From: Actinomyces radicidentis
GTDB lineage: Bacteria; Actinomycetota; Actinomycetes; Actinomycetales; Actinomycetaceae
NCBI RefSeq assembly: GCF_001553565.1
Contig: NZ_CP014228.1
Coordinates: forward strand, 558,001-622,000
Length of the DNA stretch: 64,000 nt
Direction: 5' to 3'
Of this stretch, positions 41,795-51,155 are shown in pieces. A program made the position numbers and the translations under genes. Each line of letters begins with the position of its first letter. Within the stretch, counting starts at the first letter, position 1. The notes under the pieces are model-generated. The model did no database searches, was not told where the DNA came from, and was given only the letters and a program-made list of their open reading frames with translations.

Positions 41795-42289
41795 ATGAGT
41801 CACTCCAGCACCCGCCGCCTCTCGGCCCGCGGCCTCACCGCCGTCGCCGCCCTCGCCCTGGGCGCGTGCTCCGGCTCCTCCGACTCCGCATCCGCCTCCG
41901 CCTCTCCCACGCCGTCGAGCACCGTCATCGCGGTCGGCGGCTCGTTCAAGGGCACCGTCAACGACGAGGCCGTGACGATCCCGGACGCCGGGGTCGCCTG
42001 CCCGTCCGACGCCGCCCGGACGACCATCGCGGTCGCCTCGCAGTCGGGCACCGCGGGCTCCTCCGCGAGCGTCGTCATCGACGCCGACGGGCAGGTCCTC
42101 CTCGCCGACATCACCACCGCCGAGTCCGGACCGGTGAGTTACTCCGACGGCTTCAACGTCGGCAGCGCCATCGCGGAGCAGGACGGGAAGACGTGGACGG
42201 TGCGCGGCGAGGGCACGACCTCGACGGACGCCTCCCCCGCCCCGGGCTCACCGGTGGTCCCCTTCGAGCTCACCATCACCTGCCCCTGA
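41795..42289 (+). CDS. LpqH-like lipoprotein
   Basis: A 164-residue exported lipoprotein. Signal peptide RLSARGLTAVAALALGACSG with lipobox LGAC, then a Ser/Ala/Thr linker, then a beta-rich domain with a Cys pair (GVACPSD and ELTITCP) that probably forms a disulphide. Domain layout resembles the mycobacterial 19-kDa antigen family (PF05481). ATG 41795 (MSHSSTRR). It lies just upstream of arfB on the same strand with a 28-bp gap. Confidence 0.72.
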   Translation: MSHSSTRRLSARGLTAVAALALGACSGSSDSASASASPTPSSTVIAVGGSFKGTVNDEAVTIPDAGVACPSDAARTTIAVASQSGTAGSSASVVIDADGQVLLADITTAESGPVSYSDGFNVGSAIAEQDGKTWTVRGEGTTSTDASPAPGSPVVPFELTITCP

Positions 42290-42317
42290 GCGGGCGCGCG
42301 CCCGACTCCTCCTCGAC

Positions 42318-42758
42318 ATGGACGACCTGCGCATCGAGCCCGGCCCCGGCTGCCCGAAGGGCCTCACCGTCCCGGCGGGCGAGCTGCACGAGCAGTTCTC
42401 CCACGCCTCCGGGCCGGGAGGACAGGGCGTCAACACCTCGGACTCGCGCGTCCAGCTGAGCCTCGACCTCGCCACGACGACGGCGCTCACCGACAAGCAG
42501 CGCGAGCGGGCCCTGGTGCGCCTGGCCGAGCGGCTCGACGGCACGGTCCTCACGGTCGCGGCGGCGGACGACCGCTCCCAGCTCCGCAACCGCAAGGCGG
42601 CGCGGGCGCGTCTGGGGGCGCTGCTGCGCGCCTCGCTCGCCCCGGAGACGGTGCGGCGGGCGACGAAGCCGACGCGCGGATCGAAGCGGCGCAGGCTCGC
42701 CGCGAAGAAGCGGCGCTCGGAGCTGAAGGCCCAGCGGCGCCGGCCGGGCGCTGAGTAA
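42318..42758 (+). CDS. arfB: Alternative ribosome-rescue factor ArfB
   Basis: A 146-residue peptidyl-tRNA hydrolase that frees ribosomes stalled on broken mRNA. The catalytic GGQ lies in SGPGGQGVNTSDSRVQL, and the basic C-terminal tail (SKRRRLAAKKRRSELKAQRRR) enters the empty mRNA channel. Full length for the family; ATG 42318. Confidence 0.93.
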   Translation: MDDLRIEPGPGCPKGLTVPAGELHEQFSHASGPGGQGVNTSDSRVQLSLDLATTTALTDKQRERALVRLAERLDGTVLTVAAADDRSQLRNRKAARARLGALLRASLAPETVRRATKPTRGSKRRRLAAKKRRSELKAQRRRPGAE

Positions 42759-42778
42759 GAGCCCGCGGATCGCCCGGT

Positions 42779-43657
42779 TCAGTCCCCGGCCCCGGTGGCG
42801 ACGGGACGCGAGGGGTCGGTGACCCACTCGCTCCACGAGCCGGCGTAGACGGCCGGGTCAGCGACGACGCCGGCGGCCTCGGCCGCGAGCGCCGCGTGGC
42901 AGGCCTGGACGCCGGAGCCGCAGTAGATGCCGACCTTCGCGCCGTCGGTTCCGGGCTCGACGCCGACGGCGGCCAGCCGTGCTGCGAGAGCCTCCGGCGC
43001 GAGGAAGCGCCCGGCGTCGTCGACGAGCCCCATGGCGGGCAGGGACCGGGCGCCGGGGACGTGCCCGGCGACGGGGTCGATGGTCTCGCCCTCGCCGCGG
43101 AAGCGGCCGGCGGGGCGGGCGTCGAGGAGGACTCCGTCGCGGGCGAGGGCGGCGGCGCCGTCGGCGTCGACGGTGCGGCGGTGGCCGGGGCGGACGGTGA
43201 GGTCACCGGGCTCGGGCGCCGCCTCGCCGGTCTCGACCGTGCAGCCGGAGCCGCGCCAGGCGCGCCAGCCGCCGTCGAGGACACGGACGTCGTCGTGCCC
43301 GGCCCAGCGCAGCAGCCACCAGGCGCGGGCGGCGGCGATCGAGAGCCAGTCGTCGTAGACGACGACGGGACGGTCCTCGCGCACGCCGGCGGACCGCATC
43401 GCGTCCTGGAGGACGGCGGGCAGGGGCAGGGGGTGGCGGCCGGTGACGCCGGGGACGTGCGGCGCGGCGAGGGCGTCGTCGAGGGGGACGTAGGCGGCGC
43501 CGGGGACGTGGCCGGCGAGGTACTGGGCGTGACCGTCCTCGGTGGAGCCGACGCCGGGATAGCGCACGTCGAGGACGACGGGGCGCACCCCTTCCGGGCC
43601 GTTCAGGGCGGCGGCGAGCTCGGCGGCGGTGAAAAGGGGCGAGGTGGTGGCGCTCAT
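42779..43657 (-). CDS. Thiosulfate/3-mercaptopyruvate sulfurtransferase
   Basis: A 292-residue protein with two rhodanese domains. The first (VLDVRYPGVGS, AGHVPGAAYVPLD) has no catalytic Cys, as usual; the second has the active-site loop IYCGSGVQACHAAL. It transfers sulfane sulfur to cyanide or thiols. ATG 43657; convergent with arfB. Confidence 0.92.
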   Translation of the reverse strand: MSATTSPLFTAAELAAALNGPEGVRPVVLDVRYPGVGSTEDGHAQYLAGHVPGAAYVPLDDALAAPHVPGVTGRHPLPLPAVLQDAMRSAGVREDRPVVVYDDWLSIAAARAWWLLRWAGHDDVRVLDGGWRAWRGSGCTVETGEAAPEPGDLTVRPGHRRTVDADGAAALARDGVLLDARPAGRFRGEGETIDPVAGHVPGARSLPAMGLVDDAGRFLAPEALAARLAAVGVEPGTDGAKVGIYCGSGVQACHAALAAEAAGVVADPAVYAGSWSEWVTDPSRPVATGAGD

Positions 43658-43728
43658 GGCTGAAGCGTAGGGCGAGCGTCCCGCCCCTGCGGGCCCGTGG
43701 GGCCGTCCCCGGACCCGCCGAAGAGACG

Positions 43729-43763
43729 GGAGGCGGCCGCCCCGCTGGGGGACGGCCGCCTCC
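43729..43763. terminator. Terminator hairpin between sulfurtransferase and BCCT genes
   Basis: GGAGGCGGCCG (43729-43739) pairs with CGGCCGCCTCC (43753-43763). It lies 28 bases after the BCCT stop on the minus strand. Confidence 0.7.
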
Positions 43764-43790
43764 TACCGCGTCCGCGGCGTGCGCCGGGAC

Positions 43791-45677
43791 TCAGCCCTTC
43801 GGGGCCGGGTCGGCGTCCGTGACGCCGGCGTCGTGGGAGCCCGCGTGCTGCTCGGACCTGGGCGCGCGCCCCTTGCGCGGGGTGCGGGGCCCGCGCGGGT
43901 GCATGCGCTGGCGCAGTGCCTCGACCTCGAGCTGCTCGCGGTGGAGGCGGCGCTCGCGAGCGAGCCGGCGCTGCCACTGCTGGTGCTCGCGGTACTCGAG
44001 GTAGATGACGTCCTCGCGCAGCCCCTTGACGATGGCGAACATGAGGGCGACGAGGATGATGAGGAAGGGGCTCGCCGCGATGATCGTGACGCTCTGCAGG
44101 TTGTTGAGGGCGTTCGCGCCGTCGCCCGAGAGCAGGAGCGTCAGGCCGATCCCGGCCGTGATCAGGCCCCAGAGGGCGGAGAGCCAGGGGCTGGCCGTCG
44201 CCCGGCCGCGCTGACTCATCGAGCCCATGACCGTGGAGGCGGAGTCCGCCGACGTGATGAAGAAGGTCGCGAGCAGGACCATCGCCACGAAGCCGGCGAT
44301 CGTGCCACCGGGCATCGTGTGCAGCAGGGCGAAGAGCTGGGTCTCCGCGGAGCCGTCGCCCCAGATCGACTCGCCGGCGCGCTCGAGGGTGATGGCGGTG
44401 CCGCCCATGATGGCGAACCAGACCACGGAGACGCCGGCGGGGACGAAGAGGACGGTGAGGCAGAACTCGCGGATCGAGCGACCGCGCGAGATGCGGGCGA
44501 TGAACATGCCGACGAAGGGGCTCCAGGAGATCCACCACGCCCAGTAGAAGATCGTCCAGCTGCCGAGCCAGTCACCGGCCGTGCCGTCGGCGGACTCCGC
44601 GGTGCGGCCGGCCATCTCGAAGAACTCCGAGAGGTAGTAGCCGATCGAGCCCGGGATGAGGTTGAGCTCGGAGACCGTCGGGCCGAGGACGAAGACGAAG
44701 ACGGCGAGGACGGCTGCGATGACCATGTTCGCGTTCGAGAGGTACTGGATGCCCTTGCCGACGCCGGACATGGCGGAGAGCAGGTAGGCGAGGGTGAGGA
44801 CGAGGACGATGCCGATGATGACCTTGGTGCTCGGGTCGTCGATGAGTCCGGAGGCCTGCAGGCCCGCGCCGATCTGGAGGGCGCCGAGGCCCAGGGAGCA
44901 GGCGGTACCGAAGACGGTGGCGACGATCGAGGCGATGTCGATGATCTTGCCGAGCCAGCCCTTGGCGAGCTTCTCGCCGACCAGCGGGGTGAAGGCGGCG
45001 GAGAGGAGCTGCGGCCGTCCGATGCGGTAGGTGGAGTAGGCGATGGCGAGACCGACGATCGCGTACACGGCCCACGGGTGCAGGGTCCAGTGGAACATCG
45101 CCTGCGCCATCGCGGTGCCGACCTCGTGGGCCTGATGCCCGGGCATGCCGTCGCGGTAGAAGGTCAGCGGCTCGGAGGCACCGTAGAACATGAGCCCGAT
45201 GCCCATGCCGGCGGCGAACATCATGGCGATCCACGAGCCGGTGGAGAACTCGGGCTCCTCGTCGGGGCGGCCGAGCTTGATCTGGCCGAAGCGGGAGACC
45301 GCGATGATGACGACGAAGACGACGAAGACCGTCGTGAACAGGACGAAGGCCCAGCCGAAGCCGTGGAGGAGGCCACCGAGGGCGGAGTCGGCGACGGAGG
45401 CGAAGCTGTCGGGGGAGCTCAGTCCCCAGATGACGACGGCGAGGGCGATGAGGGCGGCGGGCAGGGCGACGAGCCAGTCGACCTTGGCGTCGTTGTTGTC
45501 CGCCTCGTAGGTGATCTCCTCGGCGGCGGGGGCGGCGGAGGCGACCGTGTCACGGCTGGCGACGAGGAGGTCGCGCAGCTCGCTCGCGGCGGTGGAGGTC
45601 TGCTCGGCGGCGGGGGCGGGCTCGCCGGGCGGAGCCGGGTGGAGGTTCTGGGAGTCCGGGGTCTGGGGATCGGACAT
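43791..45677 (-). CDS. BCCT-family osmolyte transporter
   Basis: A 628-residue secondary transporter with 12 expected membrane helices. The family signature [14 protein letters not shown] is near residue 150 and the Trp-rich substrate box [19 protein letters not shown] near residue 375, both typical of glycine-betaine/choline carriers. The acidic N-terminus and long basic C-terminus ([17 protein letters not shown]) resemble the osmosensing tails of BetP. I chose ATG 45677 behind GGAAGG. Expected role: uptake of compatible solutes under osmotic stress. Confidence 0.92.
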   Translation of the reverse strand: MSDPQTPDSQNLHPAPPGEPAPAAEQTSTAASELRDLLVASRDTVASAAPAAEEITYEADNNDAKVDWLVALPAALIALAVVIWGLSSPDSFASVADSALGGLLHGFGWAFVLFTTVFVVFVVIIAVSRFGQIKLGRPDEEPEFSTGSWIAMMFAAGMGIGLMFYGASEPLTFYRDGMPGHQAHEVGTAMAQAMFHWTLHPWAVYAIVGLAIAYSTYRIGRPQLLSAAFTPLVGEKLAKGWLGKIIDIASIVATVFGTACSLGLGALQIGAGLQASGLIDDPSTKVIIGIVLVLTLAYLLSAMSGVGKGIQYLSNANMVIAAVLAVFVFVLGPTVSELNLIPGSIGYYLSEFFEMAGRTAESADGTAGDWLGSWTIFYWAWWISWSPFVGMFIARISRGRSIREFCLTVLFVPAGVSVVWFAIMGGTAITLERAGESIWGDGSAETQLFALLHTMPGGTIAGFVAMVLLATFFITSADSASTVMGSMSQRGRATASPWLSALWGLITAGIGLTLLLSGDGANALNNLQSVTIIAASPFLIILVALMFAIVKGLREDVIYLEYREHQQWQRRLARERRLHREQLEVEALRQRMHPRGPRTPRKGRAPRSEQHAGSHDAGVTDADPAPKG

Positions 45678-45930
45678 GTCTTCCTTCCGTGCGGGGCACG
45701 ACCGGGGCGTCACGGGACCATCGCCGGCGCGGGTGCGGCGACCGGCCGCCCGACTGCGTCGTGCTCGTAGGTTGTATGCGGATCCTATCAAGTGGCAGGA
45801 ACTCATCATCAGTCACCCGCTTCTTCCGCGCCATACCGGGGCAGACTCACCCCGGTTCACCCCCTCACCGCCGCGGGCGGCCCGTCACCAACGGACGCAC
45901 CCTCGCGAAACCGACCGCACGGTCGTTACG

Positions 45931-46425
45931 GTGGTCACTCACCCCGCCAGAGCCCGGGCCCGACAAGGACGTCCCGCGCCCTCCCTCCTCCTCGCGATCA
46001 CCTACCTCGCCTGCATCAGCCTGGGTCTGCCCGACTCCCTCGTCGGCTCCGGCCTCGTCACCGCGCTCTCCGTGGCGACGACGGCGGTCGCGCTCCTCGG
46101 CTTCTCCTCCGCCCGCTCGTACTGGGCGCTGCGCCTGTGGGCGGTGCCGTACGGGCTCGGCGCGGGCGCCGTCGACGCCGCGCTCAACAACGTCGCGGCC
46201 GTGCGTTACAAGGCGCGGCACATGAACTGGCTGCACGCCATGTGCGGCGTGGGCGCCTCGATCAGCCCCTTCATCATGGGCCGCGCGCTCATCACCGACG
46301 CGAGCCGGCCCGCCGGGTGGACCTCGCCGCACCCCCTGCCCTGGTACCTGGGCACCCTCGTCGTCCTCGGCCTCGTCATGTCCGAGCGTCTCAACCGTCT
46401 GATGGACCGCGACGAGCGCGGGTGA
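45931..46425 (+). pseudogene. Remnant of an MFS transporter with internal deletions
   Basis: The frame from GTG 45931 reads LLLAITYLACISLGLPDSLVGSG, jumps to LVTALSVATTAVALLGFSSARS and LWAVPYGLGAGAVDAALNN, then HAMCGVGASISPFIMGRALI, and ends in YLGTLVVLGLVMSERLNRL. In full-length homologues about 400 residues long these parts are separated by further helices. Two in-frame gaps (about 45 and over 200 residues) are inferred. Only four or five of twelve helices remain, so transport is unlikely. Confidence 0.6.
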
Positions 46426-46473
46426 GTCGCGGGCCACTGCCCGGTCCGCGTCCCGCACGCCCACAGCCGCTCC

Positions 46474-46824
46474 TCAGGTGCTGCGGAGGACCTTCTCCAT
46501 GGGGCGACCCTTGGCGACCTCGTCGACGAGCTTGTCGAGCTGGCGGATGAGGCGCATCGTCGGGTCCTCGACCTCCTGGACCTTGACCCCGCAGATCGAG
46601 CCGGTGATGAGCTCGCGGTTCGGGTTGAGGGCGGGCGCCTGGGCGAAGAAGTCCTCCATCGTGGCGCCGTCCTCGCGCACGCGGGCAAGGTCGGTCTCGC
46701 TGTAGCCGGTGAGCCAGGTGATGACGCGGTCGAGGTGCTCGATCGGCTGCCCCTTGCGCTCGACCTTGGCGGCGTACATGGGGTGGATCGTGCCCCAGGT
46801 GGTGGTGAGGATCCGGTGGGTCAT
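46474..46824 (-). CDS. DUF2200-family protein
   Basis: A 116-residue protein starting MTHRILTTTWGTIHPMYAAKVERKG, with ITWLTGYSETDLARV and the conserved DFFAQAPALNPNRELITGSICG, the DUF2200 layout. Function unknown. Its ATG overlaps the stop of the upstream amidotransferase gene (ATGA), so the two are co-translated. Confidence 0.85.
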   Translation of the reverse strand: MTHRILTTTWGTIHPMYAAKVERKGQPIEHLDRVITWLTGYSETDLARVREDGATMEDFFAQAPALNPNRELITGSICGVKVQEVEDPTMRLIRQLDKLVDEVAKGRPMEKVLRST

Positions 46825-47672
46825 ACCGGGATCGTAGCGGTGGCCGGCTCGGCGGAGCCCGGGAGGACGGGCCGCTGGTCGATGCGCAGCGTGGTGAGGT
46901 CGACGGCGGTGACGGTCTCGTCGGGCAGGAGCTGGAAGCCGTCGCGCGGGATGCCCGAGGAGGAGAAGGCGATCGAGCCGTCGTCGAAGCGGCGCACCCC
47001 CATGCGGAAGTAGCCGCCGTCCAGGTGGCTCGCCGGGGCCGTGTCGTCGGTGAGGCCGGCGGCGCGCATGCCGTCGGTGTCGGCGACGGCGTCGGCCGAG
47101 GCGCGCACGACGACGAGCGTCCGACTGCTCAGGGCCAGCATGTTGAGGCTCGAGGCGGGGAAGCGCTCGCGCAGGGCCCCGGTCGCGAGGGCCACGGCCT
47201 CGCCGAGGTCCGCGCCGGCGCGCAGGTGGTGGTGGATGAGGGCGGCCATGCGCTCGGAGTCGGTGCCGCCGCGTGGGAGGTCGCGGACGTCGTCGGGCAG
47301 GAGCTCCTCGACCTCGGACGCGGGCCCGATGAGACCGTTGTGGGCGACGGCGACGCCGTCCGTCACGAAGGGGTGGGCGTTGAGGCCGGTGACGTCCATG
47401 CCGGTGGAGGCCCAGCGCAGGTGGAAGAGGGTGGCGCGCGAGGGGCTCACGGTGCGCTCGTCGAAGGCGGGGTCGTCGGCGGCGCTGGACGGGGACCGGT
47501 GGGAGCGCAGGACCGGGACACCGCCCTCGGAGCCGGCCTCCTCGATCCAGGCGGCGCCCCAGCCGTCCGCGTGGAGGCGGGACATGGAGCGGTAGACGTC
47601 GACGACGGCGTCGCCGAGCACCTCCCGCGGCGTGCGCGGGGCGGGCGAGACGACGGCGAGCAGGCGGCACAC
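46821..47672 (-). CDS. Class II glutamine amidotransferase (EgtC/YafJ-like)
   Basis: A 283-residue Ntn-type amidotransferase. The nucleophile Cys2 follows the initiator (GTG start, MCRLLAVVS), and the glutamine-binding strands HLRWASTG and NAHPFVTDGVAVAHNGLI, plus GGTDSERMAAL, are in place. Homologues include YafJ and ergothioneine EgtC, but no egt genes are near. Followed immediately by the DUF2200 gene. Confidence 0.88.
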   Translation of the reverse strand: MCRLLAVVSPAPRTPREVLGDAVVDVYRSMSRLHADGWGAAWIEEAGSEGGVPVLRSHRSPSSAADDPAFDERTVSPSRATLFHLRWASTGMDVTGLNAHPFVTDGVAVAHNGLIGPASEVEELLPDDVRDLPRGGTDSERMAALIHHHLRAGADLGEAVALATGALRERFPASSLNMLALSSRTLVVVRASADAVADTDGMRAAGLTDDTAPASHLDGGYFRMGVRRFDDGSIAFSSSGIPRDGFQLLPDETVTAVDLTTLRIDQRPVLPGSAEPATATIPV

Positions 47673-47728
47673 GGATCCCGTCTCCTTCCTGGTGCGCGGG
47701 CGGGGACCGTCTCGACCGTACGCGGGTC

Positions 47729-48610
47729 TCAGAACAGGTCGGCGAGCGTCTCACGCAGCTGGAGCAGTGCGAGGAAGCCGGACAGGGCGAGGCAGGCGAC
47801 GAGCATGATGTTGGAGACGATCCCGTTGCGCAGCTCGGCCGCCGTCGTCGAGCGGTTGAGGAGGATGAGGAGGGCGATCGCGAGGACCGGCAGCATGAGG
47901 GAGCTGATCGCCGCGTAGACGAGGACCAGCGTGACCGGCTTGCCGGCGGTGAGGATGACCACGGACCAGAGCGTCAGCCACAGGAGGGCGCCGCGGAACT
48001 CCGGGGCCTTGGCGGACATGTCGAAGTCGGGCTCGTCCTGGTGCGGGTAGCGGCGGATGACGCGGACGCAGTCGCCGGTGACGTAGGCGATGCCCTGGAA
48101 GCCGCCCAGCACGCCGGAGTAGACGACCGCGAAGAAGGCGAGGAGGAACAGGACGTGGGCGACGGAGCCGATGTTCGTGCCGATGATGTCGCCGACCTCG
48201 AAGACGGCGTCGTTGGAGTCGATCTCGTAGCCCTTGCCGTAGAGCCAGTAGGCGCCGACGGCGGTCATGGCGACGGCGAAGATCCCGATGAGGAGCTCGG
48301 CGATGAGGATGAGGACCGGGAAGGTGCGGCCGCCGGCGTCGGTGAGGTGGGAGGAGAAGGAGCGGTCGTCGCTGAGCTGGAGGCGGGCGACGGCGTCGTT
48401 GACGGCGTACTTGATGACGAGGCCGACGACGAAGACCCAGGCGAGGGCCATGCCGTACTGGGCGCCGGAGTTCAGGGTGGTCACCATGTCGGAGGCGCCG
48501 ACGCTGGCGAGGGCCAGGACGATGCCGGGGCCGATCTGCCCAAGGGCGCGGGTCCAGGTAGACGGAGGGGTCGGACGGGAGTCGGGGAGGGTGTCGACGG
48601 TGTGGGGCAT
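47729..48610 (-). CDS. Nramp-related transporter, apparently shortened
   Basis: A 293-residue membrane protein. The start (GPGIVLALASVGASDMVTTLNSGAQYGMALAW) and the end (EVGDIIGTNIGSVAHVLFLLAFFAVVYSG; GFQGIAYVTGDC) match Nramp-related carriers that are usually 420-450 residues. The first helix has SVGASD where classical Nramp has the metal-binding D-P-G-N. Between LLIGIFAVAMT and GAYWLYGKGYE roughly 130-190 residues seem absent without a frameshift. It may be a non-functional deletion derivative. ATG 48610 behind GAGGTG. Confidence 0.7.
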   Translation of the reverse strand: MPHTVDTLPDSRPTPPSTWTRALGQIGPGIVLALASVGASDMVTTLNSGAQYGMALAWVFVVGLVIKYAVNDAVARLQLSDDRSFSSHLTDAGGRTFPVLILIAELLIGIFAVAMTAVGAYWLYGKGYEIDSNDAVFEVGDIIGTNIGSVAHVLFLLAFFAVVYSGVLGGFQGIAYVTGDCVRVIRRYPHQDEPDFDMSAKAPEFRGALLWLTLWSVVILTAGKPVTLVLVYAAISSLMLPVLAIALLILLNRSTTAAELRNGIVSNIMLVACLALSGFLALLQLRETLADLF

Positions 48611-48745
48611 GGGGCACCTCATCGGGTCCGGGGAACGTGCGCGAGCCGATGCAGGCGGTTGCGTGCGCGCTCGGCGGGCCCGGTGGATGGACCGGGAGCG
48701 GCACACGGCGGCCGCCGTGGAGGGCCGACGCGATAGGTTGGGGAC

Positions 48746-49585
48746 ATGAGAACGCTGGAGTTCGCAGGTCAGGAGGTGCCGGCCATCGGACTGGGCACCT
48801 GGTACATGGGCGAGGGCCGCGCCACGCGCGCCGAGGAGGTCGCGGCGATCCGCGCGGGCCTCGACGCCGGGCTGAGGGTGGTCGACACCGCCGAGATGTA
48901 CGGCGACGGCGCCGCCGAGGAGGTCGTCGGCGAGGCGCTGCGCAGGCGGCGCGACGACGCCGTCCTCGTCTCGAAGGTCTACCCGCACCACGCCTCGCGC
49001 GGCGGTGTGCGCCGCGCCTGCGAGGCGAGCCTCGAGCGCCTGGGCACGGACCACCTCGACGTCTACCTCCTGCACTGGCGCGGCCAGTACCCGCTGGCTG
49101 AGACGGTCGCCGGCTTCGAGGACCTCGTCGACGACGGCCTCATCGGCGCCTGGGGCGTGTCCAACCTGGACCCGGACGACCTGCGCGAGCTCGCCTGCGT
49201 GCCCGGCGGGGACGCCTGCGTCACCGACCAGGTGCTCTACAACCTCACCCGGCGCGGCCCGGAGATCGACTTGCTGCCGATGACCCGCGAGGCGGGTATG
49301 CCGGTGATGGCGTACTCGCCGCTCGAGCAGGCGCGGCTGCTGTTCGGCTCCGGGTCCGAGGTCCTCGAGGACGTGGCGGACGCGCACGGCGCGACGCCGC
49401 CGCAGGTGGCGCTCGCCTGGTGCGTGCGCGACGGGAGCGTCCTGGCGATCCCGAAGTCCGCGAGCGCGGAGCGCGCCCGGGAGAACGCCGGCGCCGCGGA
49501 GCTCGAGCTGACGGACGAGGACCTGGCGGCGCTGGACGAGGCCTTCCCCGCCCCGGACGGCCCGGTGCCGCTGGAGACGCTCTGA
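48746..49585 (+). CDS. Aldo/keto reductase
   Basis: A 279-residue NADPH-dependent TIM-barrel reductase. The catalytic tetrad is visible: Asp in VVDTAEMYG, Tyr in the same motif, Lys in LVSKVYP, and His in YLLHWRG. The NADPH-binding loop IPKSASAERARENAGA near the C-terminus is canonical. ATG 48746. Divergent from the Nramp-like gene. Confidence 0.93.
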   Translation: MRTLEFAGQEVPAIGLGTWYMGEGRATRAEEVAAIRAGLDAGLRVVDTAEMYGDGAAEEVVGEALRRRRDDAVLVSKVYPHHASRGGVRRACEASLERLGTDHLDVYLLHWRGQYPLAETVAGFEDLVDDGLIGAWGVSNLDPDDLRELACVPGGDACVTDQVLYNLTRRGPEIDLLPMTREAGMPVMAYSPLEQARLLFGSGSEVLEDVADAHGATPPQVALAWCVRDGSVLAIPKSASAERARENAGAAELELTDEDLAALDEAFPAPDGPVPLETL

Positions 49586-49604
49586 GCGCTCAGCCGGGCC
49601 GCCC

Positions 49605-50507
49605 TCAGTGCGTGAGGGCGGCGTCGAGGGCGGACCCGAGCCCCGGGTGACGGAAGGTGAAGCCGGAGTCCTCGAGCGCCGTGGGGCGCACGTCGGCGTC
49701 GGCCAGGAGCAGTCCCTCGGCCGGGCCGCGACCCATCGTGGCGCGCAGGAGAGGTGCGGGCACGGGGAGCCAGTACGGCCGGTGGAGCCGGTCCGCGACC
49801 TCTCGACCGAGCTCGTCGAAGGTGGTTCGCGCGGGGGAGGCGAGGTTGACGGGGCCGGTGAGGCCAGCTTCAAGTACGTGGAGGATGGCGCGGACCTCGT
49901 CCTCACGGGTGATCCAGGGAAGGACCTGGTCGCCAGGGCCGAGCGGCCCGGCGAGGCCTGCGAGGGTGAGGGGGATGAGGGGGCGCAGGAGCGCGTCCTG
50001 GTCCAGCAGTGAGGCGGTGCGCAAGAGGCTGACGTCGGTGACGTCGTCGGCGCTGAGGGCCTCGCGCTCCCACGCCTCGCACAGCCCGGCGAGGAACCCG
50101 GTCCCTGCCGGGTCGGTCTCGGTGAGCCGCTCCCCGGGACGGGAGCCGTAGTAGCCGACGGCGGAGGCGGACAGGAGTCGCGGGCGCTCGCCCTGCATCG
50201 TGTGCAGCGCCGTGACGACGGTGCGCACGGGGTCGCGCCGGGAGACCGCGAGGGTACGGCGGTAGGAGCGGGTCCAGGGGATCCTGGCGATGCTGGCGCC
50301 GTTGAGGACGATGACGGCGTCGGCCCCCTCGAGGACGGAGGGGTCGAGCTGACGCGCGGAGGGGTCCCAGGTGGCGGCGCCGGGACTGGACTCCCCTCCG
50401 GAGCCGCGGCGGACGAGGCGGACGACCTCGTCCCCGCGGTCCTTGAGGGCGGTGACGAGGGAGGATCCGATGAGGCCGCTGGCCCCGGCGATGATGACGC
50501 GTGACAT
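49605..50507 (-). CDS. TIGR01777-family NAD(P)-binding epimerase
   Basis: A 300-residue short-chain-dehydrogenase-like protein. The dinucleotide motif GASGLIGSSLVTAL is N-terminal, followed by IVLNGASIARIPW and SASAVGYYG, both diagnostic of TIGR01777/SulA-YfcH proteins; the domain ends with the DUF1731 region. Substrate unknown. ATG 50507; convergent with the aldo/keto reductase gene. Confidence 0.9.
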   Translation of the reverse strand: MSRVIIAGASGLIGSSLVTALKDRGDEVVRLVRRGSGGESSPGAATWDPSARQLDPSVLEGADAVIVLNGASIARIPWTRSYRRTLAVSRRDPVRTVVTALHTMQGERPRLLSASAVGYYGSRPGERLTETDPAGTGFLAGLCEAWEREALSADDVTDVSLLRTASLLDQDALLRPLIPLTLAGLAGPLGPGDQVLPWITREDEVRAILHVLEAGLTGPVNLASPARTTFDELGREVADRLHRPYWLPVPAPLLRATMGRGPAEGLLLADADVRPTALEDSGFTFRHPGLGSALDAALTH

Positions 50508-50670
50508 AGTTCGAGGTTAGCGGTCGGGCGAGGCTCGCGCGCGCTGACGGCGTGCTCGCTCGGGGCGGGCTCGTCCTCACGAGTGGTGACGACCGGGCCG
50601 CGGGGCCCCTGAGCGCCCGCGGCCACGTCGGGCCTCTGTCCCGTCACGGCGGCGCGGTGCTCGCCCCACC

Positions 50671-51155
50671 CCGCGCTACCTCCTCATCGAGTCGGTCGCG
50701 CGGCTCGAGGCAGTGGAAGCGAGGACGTACCCGCTGCACCGCTACGGGCGCTGGGAGATCGACGTCGCCGACGTCGAGGAGCAGCTCGACGACGCCGACG
50801 GCAGCCCGGTGCGCGCCTTCATCGTCATCAACCCGAACAACCCCACCGGCTCCTACGTCACCGCGGACGACTACGCGCGGCTGGTTGCGATCTGCCGGCG
50901 TCATGGGCTGCCGCTCATCGCCGATGAGGTGTTCCTCGACCACGAGCTCGCCGCATGCCCGGACCGGGTCCGCGTGACCGGCCGCGACGACGTCCTCACC
51001 TTCTCCCTGGACGGGCTGTCCAAGCGCCTGGCCGCCCCGCACGCGAAGCTCGCCTGGATCGAGGTCTCCGGGCCGGCGGAGGAGGTGGCGGCAGTGGAGC
51101 GGCGCCTGGACGCCGTCGCCGATGCCTACCTGCCACTCAGTCGGCTCGTGGTCAC
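50671..51155 (+). pseudogene. Internal fragment of a PLP-dependent aminotransferase
   Basis: The frame carries TPRYLLIESVARLE, INPNNPTGSYV (the conserved PNNPTG loop), LIADEVFLDHEL, and the Lys-containing segment FSLDGLSKRLA that binds pyridoxal phosphate, but lacks the first 100 or so residues and everything after LPLSRLVVTS. The right break is the IS256 end. The upstream part may be further frameshifted. It resembles class I/II (MalY/PatB-type) enzymes. Confidence 0.7.

Noticed and set aside
47729..50647. A 972-codon minus-strand frame spanning several genes
   Set aside because: Only its last 293 codons are a real gene (the Nramp-like carrier); the rest is a shadow of the aldo/keto reductase and epimerase genes.
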